Shown: piece by piece, positions 18,710 to 27,459 of the stretch | Position numbering within the stretch: the stretch's first letter is position 1 | Layout of the letters: the number at the start of each line of letters is the position of its first letter | From: Aquibium oceanicum | Lineage (GTDB): Bacteria; Pseudomonadota; Alphaproteobacteria; Rhizobiales; Rhizobiaceae | Direction: 5' to 3' | NCBI RefSeq assembly: GCF_001889605.1 | Contig: NZ_CP018171.1 | Span: 3,990,501 to 4,054,500 of the forward strand | DNA length: 64,000 bases | Translations under genes and position numbers: made by a program | Notes under the pieces: generated by a model | What the model was told of the DNA's origin: nothing | Database searches by the model: none | The model's input: the letters and a program-made list of their open reading frames with translations, nothing else

Positions 18710-19878
18710 GCCGCGGCCTTTCCGCGGGAAGAGCCGAGCTTTGACAGCCCGATCGCGATTTTCTCGTCCAGCGCCCTCAACTGGGCTTCGTGGAACTGGC
18801 GCCCATCCACGTCGGGTATGCGCTCCGACGCGGCTTCCGCGAGCGCCGCCGCGAAGTCGGATGGGTCGTCCACGACCCGGCAGTTGGCGGGAAGATAGCT
18901 GATGCCGCGCAGCGAGCGCGAGGTGGCAACGCAGGGCAGGCCGAGTTCGAACGCCTCGATCGTCTTCAGCTGGACGCCAGTGCCGGCCTGTGCGATCAGC
19001 GGCAGCACGGCGGCGCCACGCACGAACGCCTTCGCGTCCTCCACCCGCCCGACGAATTCGACGCCCTGAGGGGCCTTCAGTCCCGCCGGAATGTGTCCAG
19101 CCACCTGGGTCCGGAAGTTTCTCGGAAGCCATGGAGTCACTTCGCGCAAGAACCACTCCAGCCCGATGCGGTTCGGCTGCCAGCTCCATGTCCCGATCAG
19201 GGCGGCATCACAACTTATCTCGCGGCTTTCCCGCATGTCCTCCACGAACGGCCGGGTCACCAGCGGCAGCGCCGCCGACTGGTCGTCTCTTGCAACCCCG
19301 AGGGCCGCCCGGTCTTCCTCAGCCAGCGTGAAGGTGAAGCAGGAGCGATGACAGAGCCGTGCCTCGATCTGCCTCAGCAGACGTGCCTCGCGCATGAAGA
19401 GGATGCGCTGCACGATGTCCTGCACCGCTTCCGCATTCTCGGCGGCCGAGCGGTGCTCGACATTGTGGGCGACGAAGATCGACGGCTTATCGGAAAACAT
19501 GGTCTCGAAGGCGCCCACCAGCTGCACGCCATTGATGACGTATGCATCGAACGGTCCAATGCGCTCGAGTGCGGTCCGGACCTCGCGTTCGTTCGTCGCC
19601 CGCAGCTTGGCCGAGGCGAAGGTCACACCGGACATCAGCGCTTCCGCCAGCCATTTCGCCTTCTGCAGCGCCGGCGCACCTTCCGTGCGAACGTTGATCT
19701 CTCCGAGCGAGACGGTGTTCTCGGGATCGGACGGCGGCCTGCCGGGCCAGGAATAGCCGAGGATGGTGACGCGCGCGCCGGCACGGCGCAGGGCCGCAAT
19801 GATCGCCGCGCTGGCAATCTCGTATCCGGTCGCGGGTTCCCCGTCGGGGACGAGCGAAGTGACGAAGATAAGATGCAT
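18706..19878 (-). CDS. Glycosyltransferase, GT-B fold (GT4-like)
   Basis: A 390-residue cytoplasmic transferase with a two-domain GT-B shape. The N-terminal domain begins MHLIFVTSLVPDGEPATGYEI-like with a Gly-rich acceptor loop. The C-terminal donor domain includes the GTGVQLKTIEAFELGLPCVAT segment, where Glu residues bind the nucleotide-sugar. The ATG was preferred over an in-frame start 33 codons upstream because it begins the conserved first strand and follows an AGGT. First gene of the GT4-wecG-DUF6492 transcript; divergent from the GT2 gene across a 176-base promoter region. Confidence 0.88.
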   Translation of the reverse strand: MHLIFVTSLVPDGEPATGYEIASAAIIAALRRAGARVTILGYSWPGRPPSDPENTVSLGEINVRTEGAPALQKAKWLAEALMSGVTFASAKLRATNEREVRTALERIGPFDAYVINGVQLVGAFETMFSDKPSIFVAHNVEHRSAAENAEAVQDIVQRILFMREARLLRQIEARLCHRSCFTFTLAEEDRAALGVARDDQSAALPLVTRPFVEDMRESREISCDAALIGTWSWQPNRIGLEWFLREVTPWLPRNFRTQVAGHIPAGLKAPQGVEFVGRVEDAKAFVRGAAVLPLIAQAGTGVQLKTIEAFELGLPCVATSRSLRGISYLPANCRVVDDPSDFAAALAEAASERIPDVDGRQFHEAQLRALDEKIAIGLSKLGSSRGKAAA

Positions 19879-19996
19879 GTCGGTTACCTGATGTCTTCCG
19901 ATAGCGCTACGCCGTGAAATCTTGCTTAAGCCACGCAATCGCCGTGCCGCCGGAACCGGATTTGGGGCCTTATCCACCGGCTTCCTCGTTCATTGC

Positions 19997-20012
19997 TTAA
20001 CCATGTCTTAAC
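19997..20012. promoter_or_regulatory. CtrA-like box upstream of the GT2 gene
   Basis: TTAACCATGTCTTAAC: two TTAA elements exactly 7 bases apart, matching the TTAA-N7-TTAA box of the alphaproteobacterial cell-cycle regulator CtrA, including the TTAACCAT half site. It sits 43-58 bases before the GT2 start codon in the divergent region between two polysaccharide transcripts. Confidence 0.5.
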
Positions 20013-20054
20013 AGGGGATGCGCTTTATGGAGCCAAGCGCAGCCAGGTGCCTCG

Positions 20055-21053
20055 ATGCCGCCAATCCCAAGCTCCGAGAACATAACGGTCGTAGCCCGCT
20101 CCCCCGGGCTTTCGGACGAATCCGTCGAGATCGCGGTCACCCTGCCGACCTACAAGCGCCCGGAGCAGCTTCTCGCCACGATCGAATCCGTGATGGCACA
20201 GTCCACGGCACGGAAGTTCGCGCTCGTGGTGATGGAAAATGACGCAGAACGGCACGCCGGAGCCGATGCAGTCGCCCCGCTGTTCGAAAACGGAACAGTG
20301 CGGGGCATCCTCATCATCGCCCACGAGCGCGGCAACTGCTGCGCCTACAATGCCGGCTGGACGACTGCGCTTTCGGAATTTCCCAATCTCCGCTACGTGC
20401 AGGTGATCGACGACGACGAGATCGCCAGCCCGGACTGGCTCGAGCGGATGTGCGCGACGGCCGAAAGCCTGGACGCCGACATCGTCGGCGGGCCGCAGGT
20501 TCCCGAATTCGCACGCCCGGACAGCGACCACTGGCGCGACCATCCCGTCTTCTCGCCACCCTATCGCGACACGAGGCGAGTCGAGGCCCTCTATTCCTCG
20601 GGGAACCTCCTCGTCTCGAAACGGGTGCTGGACGCGATGCCGCGCCCCTTCCTCGATACTCTGTTCAATTTCATGGGCGGCGGCGATTCCGACTTCCTGA
20701 GCCGCGCCGCCGCAAAGGGGTTCCGCCTGGGCTGGTGCGCGGAAGCGCCGGTGGTCGAAACGATTCCCGCCAGGCGACTCGAAAACGACTGGATCCGCTC
20801 GCGCTCGCTCCGCAACGGCGTGATCTCGACACTGGTGGAAAAGAGAAAGCGCGCCGGCAGCCCCTTCGGCTCTCTGCGTGTGGCGGCGAAGAGCCTCGCC
20901 CTGCTGGCGGCCTCACCGCTCCGGGCTTTCGCGAGCCTTTTACGCACCGGTTCGATGTCGGCGGCGCTCTATCCCGTCCACGTGGCGCTCGGCAGGGTAC
21001 TGGCCGAGTTCGGCTATGCGAATGAACAATACCGTCACGCTGAAAAGAACTGA
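20055..21053 (+). CDS. Glycosyltransferase family 2
   Basis: A 332-residue GT-A-fold transferase. It starts with VTLPTYKRPEQL (about 28-39), has the DxD-type metal site IDDDE (about 118-122), and includes a GGGDSDF acceptor-site motif around 208-214. A C-terminal hydrophobic amphipathic region (about 275-315) may attach it to the inner membrane. The gene overlaps the start of the Wzy/ligase gene by 38 bases. A TTAA-N7-TTAA element lies about 45-60 bases upstream of its ATG. It probably adds one sugar of the repeat unit made by this locus. Confidence 0.92.
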   Translation: MPPIPSSENITVVARSPGLSDESVEIAVTLPTYKRPEQLLATIESVMAQSTARKFALVVMENDAERHAGADAVAPLFENGTVRGILIIAHERGNCCAYNAGWTTALSEFPNLRYVQVIDDDEIASPDWLERMCATAESLDADIVGGPQVPEFARPDSDHWRDHPVFSPPYRDTRRVEALYSSGNLLVSKRVLDAMPRPFLDTLFNFMGGGDSDFLSRAAAKGFRLGWCAEAPVVETIPARRLENDWIRSRSLRNGVISTLVEKRKRAGSPFGSLRVAAKSLALLAASPLRAFASLLRTGSMSAALYPVHVALGRVLAEFGYANEQYRHAEKN

Positions 21054-22335
21054 CGCGGCGGCGATCGCCTCGCGGATTTCGCGGCGCACCGTGGAGACGG
21101 TGATCGCCACCGTCCTGTTCTCGATCATCATGATCTCCTTCCGACCGTTCGATCCCGCAGGTCCGGAAACGGCGGGTGGCGACATCGTCAACCAGATCGG
21201 CTTCAGCGCGCTCGGCGGCGCGGCCGTCTTCAGCCTCTTCGCCTTCGTGGACCGGCGCGTACTGACATCCCTCGTCAGCCCCTGGTGGCTGCTGATGATG
21301 GCCTTCTTCATGCTATCGGTGCTGAACGCAACGGATCCCATGGGGGCTTTCCGCACCGCCATGTTCACCTTCATCGGCATCATCACCGTCGCCGCGGTGT
21401 TGACGGTCCCGCGAGATGCCGACTCGTTCTCGACCGTCCTGGGCGTAGCGGGAATACTGGTCGTAGTGCTCTGCTACGTCGGCCTCTTCCTCTATCCGGG
21501 CATCGCCATCCACACCTCGGCATCCGCAGAACCGCAGCATGCCGGGCTGTGGCGTGGCCTGTTCTCGCACAAGAACGTGGCCGGCCCGGTGATGGCCGGC
21601 CTCTCCTTCGCCGGCTTGTATCTCTTCCGCCGCGGGCGGCGCTGGGCCGGTGCCATCCTGTTTGCCACCGCGCTTTTCTTCCTGACGCATACGGGCTCGA
21701 AGACGACGGCAGGTATCGTACCTCTGGCAATCGTCATGGTGATGGGTCCGAGCCTCTTCGGGATGCGCAAGCTCGTCCCGGTCATCTTCGCGATCGCGTT
21801 GATCCTGTCCGCCGTGGCCACCGTCGGCATCGTGATCTCGCGCCCGCTGTGGGACCTGTCGCAGCAACTCTCGCCGGGCCTGACCTACACGGGCCGCACC
21901 GCGTTGTGGAGCTTTTCGCTCGACATGCTGGCGAACCGTCCATGGTTCGGGTACGGCTACGAGAGCTTCTGGGGAACGCCGTTCCTGCTCAACCAGGACC
22001 AGCCGTTCGACCGCAGTTGGGACATCCGCAACATCGTCCACGGCCACAACGGCTATCTGGATATCGCCGTTCTCATGGGCCTGCCTGCGCTCGTCGTCGC
22101 GGTCATGACGTTCCTTGTGGTGCCGATGGTGGATTTCCTGCGCGTCAGCCACCGCCGCGAGAACGTGTTCCTCGCCGACCTGTTCATGATGATCCTGATC
22201 TTCACCTCGCTGAACGCGTTCCTCGAGAGTTTCTTCTTCCGGAGGGCAGACCCCGTCTGGCTGTTCCTCGTGCTGGCGACGTTCGGCCTCCGCTACGTGG
22301 CGCGGTTCCCGGTGCAGCCGAAGGTTCCCGACTGA
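21016..22335 (+). CDS. O-antigen ligase/Wzy-type polymerase
   Basis: An integral membrane protein of 439 residues with about 10-12 transmembrane segments and the Wzy_C/WaaL signature region. A large periplasmic loop contains TGRTALWSF and PWFGYGYESFWG, followed by HGHNGYLDIAVLMGLP, whose His is typical of the ligase/polymerase family. Such proteins polymerise lipid-linked repeats or ligate glycan. The start (ATG, with a second ATG two codons later) lies within the end of the GT2 gene, so translation is coupled. With the co-polymerase and flippase it makes a Wzx/Wzy-type set. Confidence 0.88.
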   Translation: MRMNNTVTLKRTDAAAIASRISRRTVETVIATVLFSIIMISFRPFDPAGPETAGGDIVNQIGFSALGGAAVFSLFAFVDRRVLTSLVSPWWLLMMAFFMLSVLNATDPMGAFRTAMFTFIGIITVAAVLTVPRDADSFSTVLGVAGILVVVLCYVGLFLYPGIAIHTSASAEPQHAGLWRGLFSHKNVAGPVMAGLSFAGLYLFRRGRRWAGAILFATALFFLTHTGSKTTAGIVPLAIVMVMGPSLFGMRKLVPVIFAIALILSAVATVGIVISRPLWDLSQQLSPGLTYTGRTALWSFSLDMLANRPWFGYGYESFWGTPFLLNQDQPFDRSWDIRNIVHGHNGYLDIAVLMGLPALVVAVMTFLVVPMVDFLRVSHRRENVFLADLFMMILIFTSLNAFLESFFFRRADPVWLFLVLATFGLRYVARFPVQPKVPD

Positions 22336-22393
22336 CGCCGTTGCGCTGGCTTCGCTTCGGGTGCTAACCCGCCACCGAACGGAGAAAGCAATC

Positions 22394-23209
22394 ATGAGCG
22401 TCAAACTGCTTCTGGTCGGCTGCGGCAACATGGGTTTCGCCATGCTGGACGGATGGGTGCGTTCCGCCAAGCTCGTCCCGGGCGAGGTCTTCGCGATCGA
22501 ACCGAACGAGGCGCTGCGCGACCGCGCGGCGAGGCTCGGAGTCCCCGTTGCCGCGTCCGCCGACGACATCCCGGCCGACACCGATCCGACCGTGGTGATC
22601 TTCGCGGTGAAGCCGCAGATGATGCGCGAGGCCGTTCCGGCGTATCGCCGCTTCGCGGACAAGGCCGCCTTCGTCAGCATCGCCGCCGGCACCGGCGTGG
22701 CGGCGCTGCAAGACCTGCTTGGAAGCGACGCCGCGATCATCCGCTGCATGCCGAACACGCCGGCAGCGATCGGCAAGGGAATGATGGTCGTCTACGCCAA
22801 CCCAAATGTTTCACCCGAGACGAGGGAGTTCGTCACCGAACTCCTGTCGGCGAGCGGCGAGGTGGCGGAGATCGACGACGAACGGCTGATGGATGCGGTG
22901 ACGGCGGTTTCGGGCTCAGGCCCGGCCTACGTGTTCCACTTTATCGAATGCCTTGCCGCGGCCGGCGAAAAGGTCGGCCTCCCGGCGGACGTGGCGAAGC
23001 TGCTCGCCATGCAGACCGTCTACGGCGCCGCGAGCCTCGCCCGAGAAAGCGGCGAGGAACCGGGACGGCTTCGCGAGCAGGTGACCAGCCCCAACGGCAC
23101 GACGGCGGCGGCTCTCGGCGTGCTGATGGGCGAGGACCGGCTGAAGTCGCTGGTGGCGGACGCGGTGGAAGCCGCGCGTGCGCGCGGGGAAGAGTTGGGC
23201 AAGAGCTGA
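22394..23209 (+). CDS. proC: Pyrroline-5-carboxylate reductase
   Basis: Last step of proline synthesis: reduces pyrroline-5-carboxylate with NAD(P)H. 271 residues, with the Rossmann motif VGCGNMGFAML near the start, FAVKPQMM (about 75), MPNTPA (about 119-124) and the family signature around VSGSGPAYVFHFIE. An ATG with GGAG 9 bases upstream was chosen over one 11 codons earlier. It is 58 bases after the polymerase gene but its function is unrelated, so it may have its own promoter. Confidence 0.96.
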   Translation: MSVKLLLVGCGNMGFAMLDGWVRSAKLVPGEVFAIEPNEALRDRAARLGVPVAASADDIPADTDPTVVIFAVKPQMMREAVPAYRRFADKAAFVSIAAGTGVAALQDLLGSDAAIIRCMPNTPAAIGKGMMVVYANPNVSPETREFVTELLSASGEVAEIDDERLMDAVTAVSGSGPAYVFHFIECLAAAGEKVGLPADVAKLLAMQTVYGAASLARESGEEPGRLREQVTSPNGTTAAALGVLMGEDRLKSLVADAVEAARARGEELGKS

Positions 23210-23231
23210 CGCACTGGGGCCCATGGCGGGG

Positions 23232-23783
23232 CTAAAGCCCGAGGCTTTGCTTGATGGTCAAGGCGCACTCCATGGCAGAGGCGGTCGAGGTATCCACCTC
23301 GAGATCGTACTGCATGTCCCGGTGAACTCGGCCGAACTGCCAGCGGGCAAGCCCGGGGAGCCGGTCGCCGCGTACGCTTTCGCGTGCTTCCAGCACCTCG
23401 AGCGGAGCAAAGACCCCGACGGCATGAAATGTCACTCCCACGAGGAGTTGGCGATAGGCGTCGTCGCTCTCTCCGATCAGCACGTCGTCGACGATGAGAT
23501 CGTTGCCTGCGCGTGCCATCGCCGCGACCGCCTCGCGCATTCCCTGCAGCAGGCGACCGCCCACTGGACCCGTTTCGATGGCGACGGCGCTGTGCCCGTC
23601 CTCGCTCACGGTCCGGTATCGAAAGGTCTCGGGATGATCCTGTAGCGCCTCCGGCAGCATGTCCAGGAAGGAGTCCATCTGCACGTGTAGAAAGGGTGTC
23701 GCGGCAATTGCCTGCAGCGCCTTGGCGATCGAACTCTTGCCGGCGCTGCCCACCCCGTTGAGAAGGACGACACGCCCGGGCAT
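23232..23783 (-). CDS. Chloramphenicol phosphotransferase-like (CPT) P-loop kinase
   Basis: A 183-residue P-loop kinase of the CPT family. Walker A is GVGSAGKSS (10-18), and the MDSF segment after the first strand and LIVDDVL (about 95-101) follow the CPT pattern. Known CPT proteins phosphorylate the C3 hydroxyl of chloramphenicol, but most homologues are uncharacterised small-molecule kinases. An ATG five codons upstream is possible; the one used has AGG 8 bases before it and sits 4 bases after the stop of the oxidoreductase gene, so the two genes are almost certainly cotranscribed. This suggests a metabolic substrate as much as antibiotic resistance. Confidence 0.82.
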   Translation of the reverse strand: MPGRVVLLNGVGSAGKSSIAKALQAIAATPFLHVQMDSFLDMLPEALQDHPETFRYRTVSEDGHSAVAIETGPVGGRLLQGMREAVAAMARAGNDLIVDDVLIGESDDAYRQLLVGVTFHAVGVFAPLEVLEARESVRGDRLPGLARWQFGRVHRDMQYDLEVDTSTASAMECALTIKQSLGL

Positions 23784-23787
23784 GGTG

Positions 23788-25107
23788 TTAGCCTGCATTG
23801 CCGTGCAGCATTTCGTCCTGCCGCTGCCTCAGCGCCCAGAGACGCGTCGAACGGTCCGGCGCGGCGTTGTCGGCGGTGAGGAGTTCGCCCTTGCGCACGG
23901 CTTTAAGCACCTTGCCGGCTTCGAGCAGGCCGACGGGCACCGCGCGCGCGGCGCGCGCTTCCTCGGCGCGCATCGTCCATGAGCGGTAGCAGGTCTCGCC
24001 GATCGCATCGAAGGTCTCGCCCGGCTTCAGGTCACGCTTGGCGACGGCGCAGACTTCGGCGACCGGCCGCGGCAGCGGCACCATGTCGGGTTTGCCGGTC
24101 AGCATGATGCGCGCGGCGGTCAGCGGCACTTCCAGCGAAGTCAGATGGTAGGGCCGGTGGAAAGCGTAGTACGGCCCTATGCCCACATGCAGATCGTCCA
24201 TGCGCTCTATGATCCGCGGATGCGTCGCCTCGACCACCACGAAGACGCCGGGCGCGACGCCCTTTCCGATCGTGTAGTCGACCACGCCCTTGCGCGACAG
24301 CACGCCGCCGTCAGCGCGCGGGATCAGTACCTTTGCGAGTTCGTCCCGGCCGGCGTTCGGTCCGTGCATGCCCGGCACGTCGGGCACGAGGCCGGTCGCG
24401 TTGGCGATCGCGCACATCTCGACCATGGTCTTGGAGCCGTCCACGAACTCGACCAGCATGCGCGGGTTCATGTTGCGCCGCGTCGCCTCCTCGACATAGT
24501 CGTCGGGCACGGCGTCGTGGTTGAGCGGATTGTTCTTGCCCTTGCCGGCGGACACGATGGTGTAGCCGAGGGCGGAGGCGAACTCGATCAGTTCCATGCA
24601 CGAGGAAGGCTCGTCTCCGGCGCCGACCGAATAGACCACGCCCAGCCGGTCCGCCTCGTGCTTGAGGTAAGGGCCGATGGTGACGTCGGCCTCGACGTTC
24701 ATCATCACGACGTGCTTGCCGTTTTCCATCGCCATCAGATCGAAATCGGCCGCCACGCCGGGCTTGCCGGTGGCGTCGATCACCACGTCGATCAGCGGGT
24801 TCGTCACGAGCAGTTCGTTCGATGTGATGCCGATCCGTCCGGCTTCTATCGCCGCGGTGAGGCTCGAAGGCGTATCCGCCTCGCGCGCCATCGCCTCGTC
24901 GCCATATGCGATGCGGATGGCGTCGCGGGCGGTGTGCGGGCGACGGGTGGAGATGGCGCAGATCTCGACGCCCTTCATCAGCATGCCCTGGGTCACCAGG
25001 TCGGTTCCCATCTCCCCGGAGCCGATGACGCCGATGCGCACCGGGCGTCCCTCTTCGGCCCTGCGGGCGAGATCCCGGGCTAGGCCCGTCAAAACGACAT
25101 TGGTCAT
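23788..25107 (-). CDS. COG4091 homoserine-dehydrogenase-like oxidoreductase with SAF domain
   Basis: A 439-residue NAD(P)-dependent oxidoreductase. A Rossmann domain has GVIGSGEMG at 26-34; a middle domain includes MNVEADVTIGP and a conserved VSAGKGKNNPL region; the C-terminal SAF domain starts near 349 (AVAKRDLKPGE). This matches the group annotated as predicted homoserine dehydrogenase with SAF domain, whose characterised or proposed members act on sugar acids or related carbon sources, not on homoserine. The ATG has GGA 7 bases upstream. It is followed directly by the CPT-like kinase and is divergent from an Ldh2 dehydrogenase, which suggests a small catabolic cluster. The substrate is unknown. 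Confidence 0.85.
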   Translation of the reverse strand: MTNVVLTGLARDLARRAEEGRPVRIGVIGSGEMGTDLVTQGMLMKGVEICAISTRRPHTARDAIRIAYGDEAMAREADTPSSLTAAIEAGRIGITSNELLVTNPLIDVVIDATGKPGVAADFDLMAMENGKHVVMMNVEADVTIGPYLKHEADRLGVVYSVGAGDEPSSCMELIEFASALGYTIVSAGKGKNNPLNHDAVPDDYVEEATRRNMNPRMLVEFVDGSKTMVEMCAIANATGLVPDVPGMHGPNAGRDELAKVLIPRADGGVLSRKGVVDYTIGKGVAPGVFVVVEATHPRIIERMDDLHVGIGPYYAFHRPYHLTSLEVPLTAARIMLTGKPDMVPLPRPVAEVCAVAKRDLKPGETFDAIGETCYRSWTMRAEEARAARAVPVGLLEAGKVLKAVRKGELLTADNAAPDRSTRLWALRQRQDEMLHGNAG

Positions 25108-25243
25108 GCGAATTCCGGGTAAGGCAGTGTCATGGCGGGCAGTTAGCAGATTTGCGGCTGCGATTGTCAAACGAACACGGGAACGCGTTCGACGGAACTT
25201 GTTTCCTCTCCCCGCCGACGGGAATTGCAGCTATGACCTAGCC

Positions 25244-26245
25244 ATGTCGGAAACAGTCCATCTTTCGATCGACGAGTGCGAGGCTATCTGCCGCGGGGCG
25301 GCGCTGCGCTGTGGCGCCAGCGAGGAAGCGGCCGGGGCGCTCGCCCGCGCGAGCGTCGCAGCTGACGCGGAGGGCAACGCCGCCGTCGGCGTGGCGCACC
25401 TGTCGCTATATCTCGATGCATTGCGCGAGGGACGCATCGACGGCAAGGCCGTTCCGGAGATCCGCCAGCCGCTGCCGGCCATCGTCCACGTCGACGCACG
25501 CTCCGGCACGGCGCATCTCGGCTTCGATCTCGCCTCTGCGACGCTCGTGGAAGCGGCGCGCAGCTTCGGTATCGCCGTGTTCGCGCAGAAGAACGCGTTC
25601 ACCTGCGGATCGCTCGGCTACTTCGCCCAGCGGCTCGCCGACGAGGGTTTGGTCGCGCTGGCCGCCACCAACGGTCCCCGGCTGATGACGGTGACCGGCG
25701 CAAAGGAAGCGGTCTATTGCACCAACCCGCTCGCCTTCGCGGCGCCGCTGCCGGGCGGCGACATGGTGCTGATCGACCAAGCCTCCAGCCCGACGGCCTA
25801 CGCCAAGGTCCGTCGCGCCGCAGGAAGGGGCGAGGAGATACCCGAAGGGTGGGCTGTCGACGCCGAAGGAAGCCCGACAACGAGCGCGGCGGAGGCCGTG
25901 AAAGGCGCGCTCATCGCCTTCGGCGGTGCGCGCGGCGCCAACATCGCGCTGATGGTGGAGATCCTCGCCGCCGGACTGACGGGTGCGAACTGGTCGCTCG
26001 ACGCGCCCTCCATTTCCGAAGGAGACCGTTCGCCCGGAACCGGCTTGTTCGTCATGGCGATCGAGCCGTCCGCCTTCGGTCCGGAGTTCTCCGAAAGGCT
26101 GAAAACGCATGCCGGACGCCTCGCGAACAAAGGCGTGCACGTGCCGGGGCGGACCAAGGTCGCCGCCCGCCTGAAGGCCCGACAGGAGGGTTTGTCCGTC
26201 CCGCGTCATCTCGTCGAGAAAATCGAGGCTTACGGACGATCGTGA
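25244..26245 (+). CDS. Ldh2-family oxidoreductase (malate/lactate dehydrogenase-like)
   Basis: A 333-residue NAD(P)-dependent dehydrogenase of the Ldh2/MDH_YiaK type, unrelated to classical Rossmann enzymes. Visible family features are the N-terminal helical region, VDARSGTAHLGFDLA (about 84-98), the NAFTCGSLGYFAQRLADEG stretch around 123-141 and TNPLAFAAPLP around 165-175. Members reduce 2-oxo acids or cyclic imines such as malate, sulfolactate, ureidoglycolate or piperideine-2-carboxylate. It is divergent from the COG4091 gene (136 bases) and upstream of an AbrB-like membrane protein, so it may be part of a small-acid catabolic set. No clear Shine-Dalgarno is visible. Confidence 0.9.
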   Translation: MSETVHLSIDECEAICRGAALRCGASEEAAGALARASVAADAEGNAAVGVAHLSLYLDALREGRIDGKAVPEIRQPLPAIVHVDARSGTAHLGFDLASATLVEAARSFGIAVFAQKNAFTCGSLGYFAQRLADEGLVALAATNGPRLMTVTGAKEAVYCTNPLAFAAPLPGGDMVLIDQASSPTAYAKVRRAAGRGEEIPEGWAVDAEGSPTTSAAEAVKGALIAFGGARGANIALMVEILAAGLTGANWSLDAPSISEGDRSPGTGLFVMAIEPSAFGPEFSERLKTHAGRLANKGVHVPGRTKVAARLKARQEGLSVPRHLVEKIEAYGRS

Positions 26246-26312
26246 ACGGTCGGCGCATTGGCATCGGCGACGCGAACCGTCATATGGAAGCCCGCATTCC
26301 CAGCCCCCGCCG

Positions 26313-27407
26313 ATGACCCTGTCCCACCGCACCGACCCGCCCCGCCTCGCCGGCTTGCCCGCCTCACTGCAATGGGTGGTGCTGCTCTTGATCTCCGTGG
26401 CGATAGCGGCAGCGCTCGAGTGGGTGCGGATGCCCGCCGCTCTGCTGGTCGGCCCGATGCTGGCGGGAATAATCCTCGGCGTCAACGGCGCGACGATCCG
26501 GCCGCCCGAACCGTGTTACATCGCCGCGCAAGGCATCATCGGCGCAATGATCGTCGCGGCGATCCAGCCGGAAATGGCGGGCGCGCTGCTCGACCAGTGG
26601 CCGATCATCCTGGGAGCAGTGATGTCGACACTCGCCGCGTCGAGCCTGCTCGGCGCCATGGTGGGCCGCTGGGGATCGCTGCCCGGAACGACCGCCGTAT
26701 GGGGCTCCGCGCCGGGCGCGGCGAGCGCCATGGTGCTCATGGCCGACGCGTTCGGTGCCGATGCCCGGCTGGTCGCCTTCATGCAGTATCTCCGCGTGAT
26801 CTTCGTGTCGATTTCGGCCGCACTCATCGCGCGCATCTGGGTCGACACGTCGGGTGTTGCGCCTCCACCCATCGAGTGGTTCCCGCCCCTGCTCCTCCCG
26901 GACCTTGCCACCACGCTCGTCGTGGCGCTCGCGGGCGCGTTCCTGGGAAGGTTGTCGCGTATCCCCGGCGGGACGCTTCTGGGACCGCTCGTCATCGGCG
27001 TACCGCTGCACCTCGGCGCGGGGCTCGACCTGCAACTCCCCGAATGGCTGCTCGCAGTGAGCTACGCCTTCGTCGGATGGTGGATCGGCCTGAAGTTCAC
27101 GCGTCCGATCCTCGCCCACGCCGCGCGCACGCTGCCGCAGATCCTGGCCGCCATTCTTCTGCTGATCGCCTTCTGCGCCGCCATCGGCGCGGCCCTGTCT
27201 GTCCTGCTCGATGTCGACCCGCTGACCGCCTTCCTCGCCACCAGCCCCGGCGGAATGGACTCTGTCGCGATCATCGCGGCCGCATCGCGCAACGTCGACA
27301 TCTCCTTCGTAATGACCCTGCAGATGACGCGATTCCTGATCGTGCTGCTGCTCGGCCCGCCGGTCGCAAAGATGATCGCCTCGCGGATGATGCGCCGCCC
27401 GCCTTGA
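26313..27407 (+). CDS. AbrB-family (PF05145-type) integral membrane protein
   Basis: A 364-residue membrane protein with about 10 hydrophobic segments arranged as two similar halves. The repeated motif appears as WGSAPGAASAMVL (about 130-142) and TSPGGMDSVAIIA (about 311-323). These are the hallmark of the AbrB/YkoN family, often labelled transcriptional regulator or ammonia monooxygenase in databases, although it looks like a transporter-type protein. It follows the Ldh2 gene by 67 bases on the same strand. Function unknown; uptake or export of a small acid is one possibility given the neighbours. Confidence 0.82.
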   Translation: MTLSHRTDPPRLAGLPASLQWVVLLLISVAIAAALEWVRMPAALLVGPMLAGIILGVNGATIRPPEPCYIAAQGIIGAMIVAAIQPEMAGALLDQWPIILGAVMSTLAASSLLGAMVGRWGSLPGTTAVWGSAPGAASAMVLMADAFGADARLVAFMQYLRVIFVSISAALIARIWVDTSGVAPPPIEWFPPLLLPDLATTLVVALAGAFLGRLSRIPGGTLLGPLVIGVPLHLGAGLDLQLPEWLLAVSYAFVGWWIGLKFTRPILAHAARTLPQILAAILLLIAFCAAIGAALSVLLDVDPLTAFLATSPGGMDSVAIIAAASRNVDISFVMTLQMTRFLIVLLLGPPVAKMIASRMMRRPP

Positions 27408-27459
27408 TGCGGCCAAGGCCAGTGTCTATCTGGCGGCGACACGCATCGCACCGCAGGGA

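Noticed and set aside
24677-25243. Upstream extension of the Ldh2 gene
   Set aside because: It is antisense to the COG4091 gene; the Ldh2 family starts at MSETVHLS.
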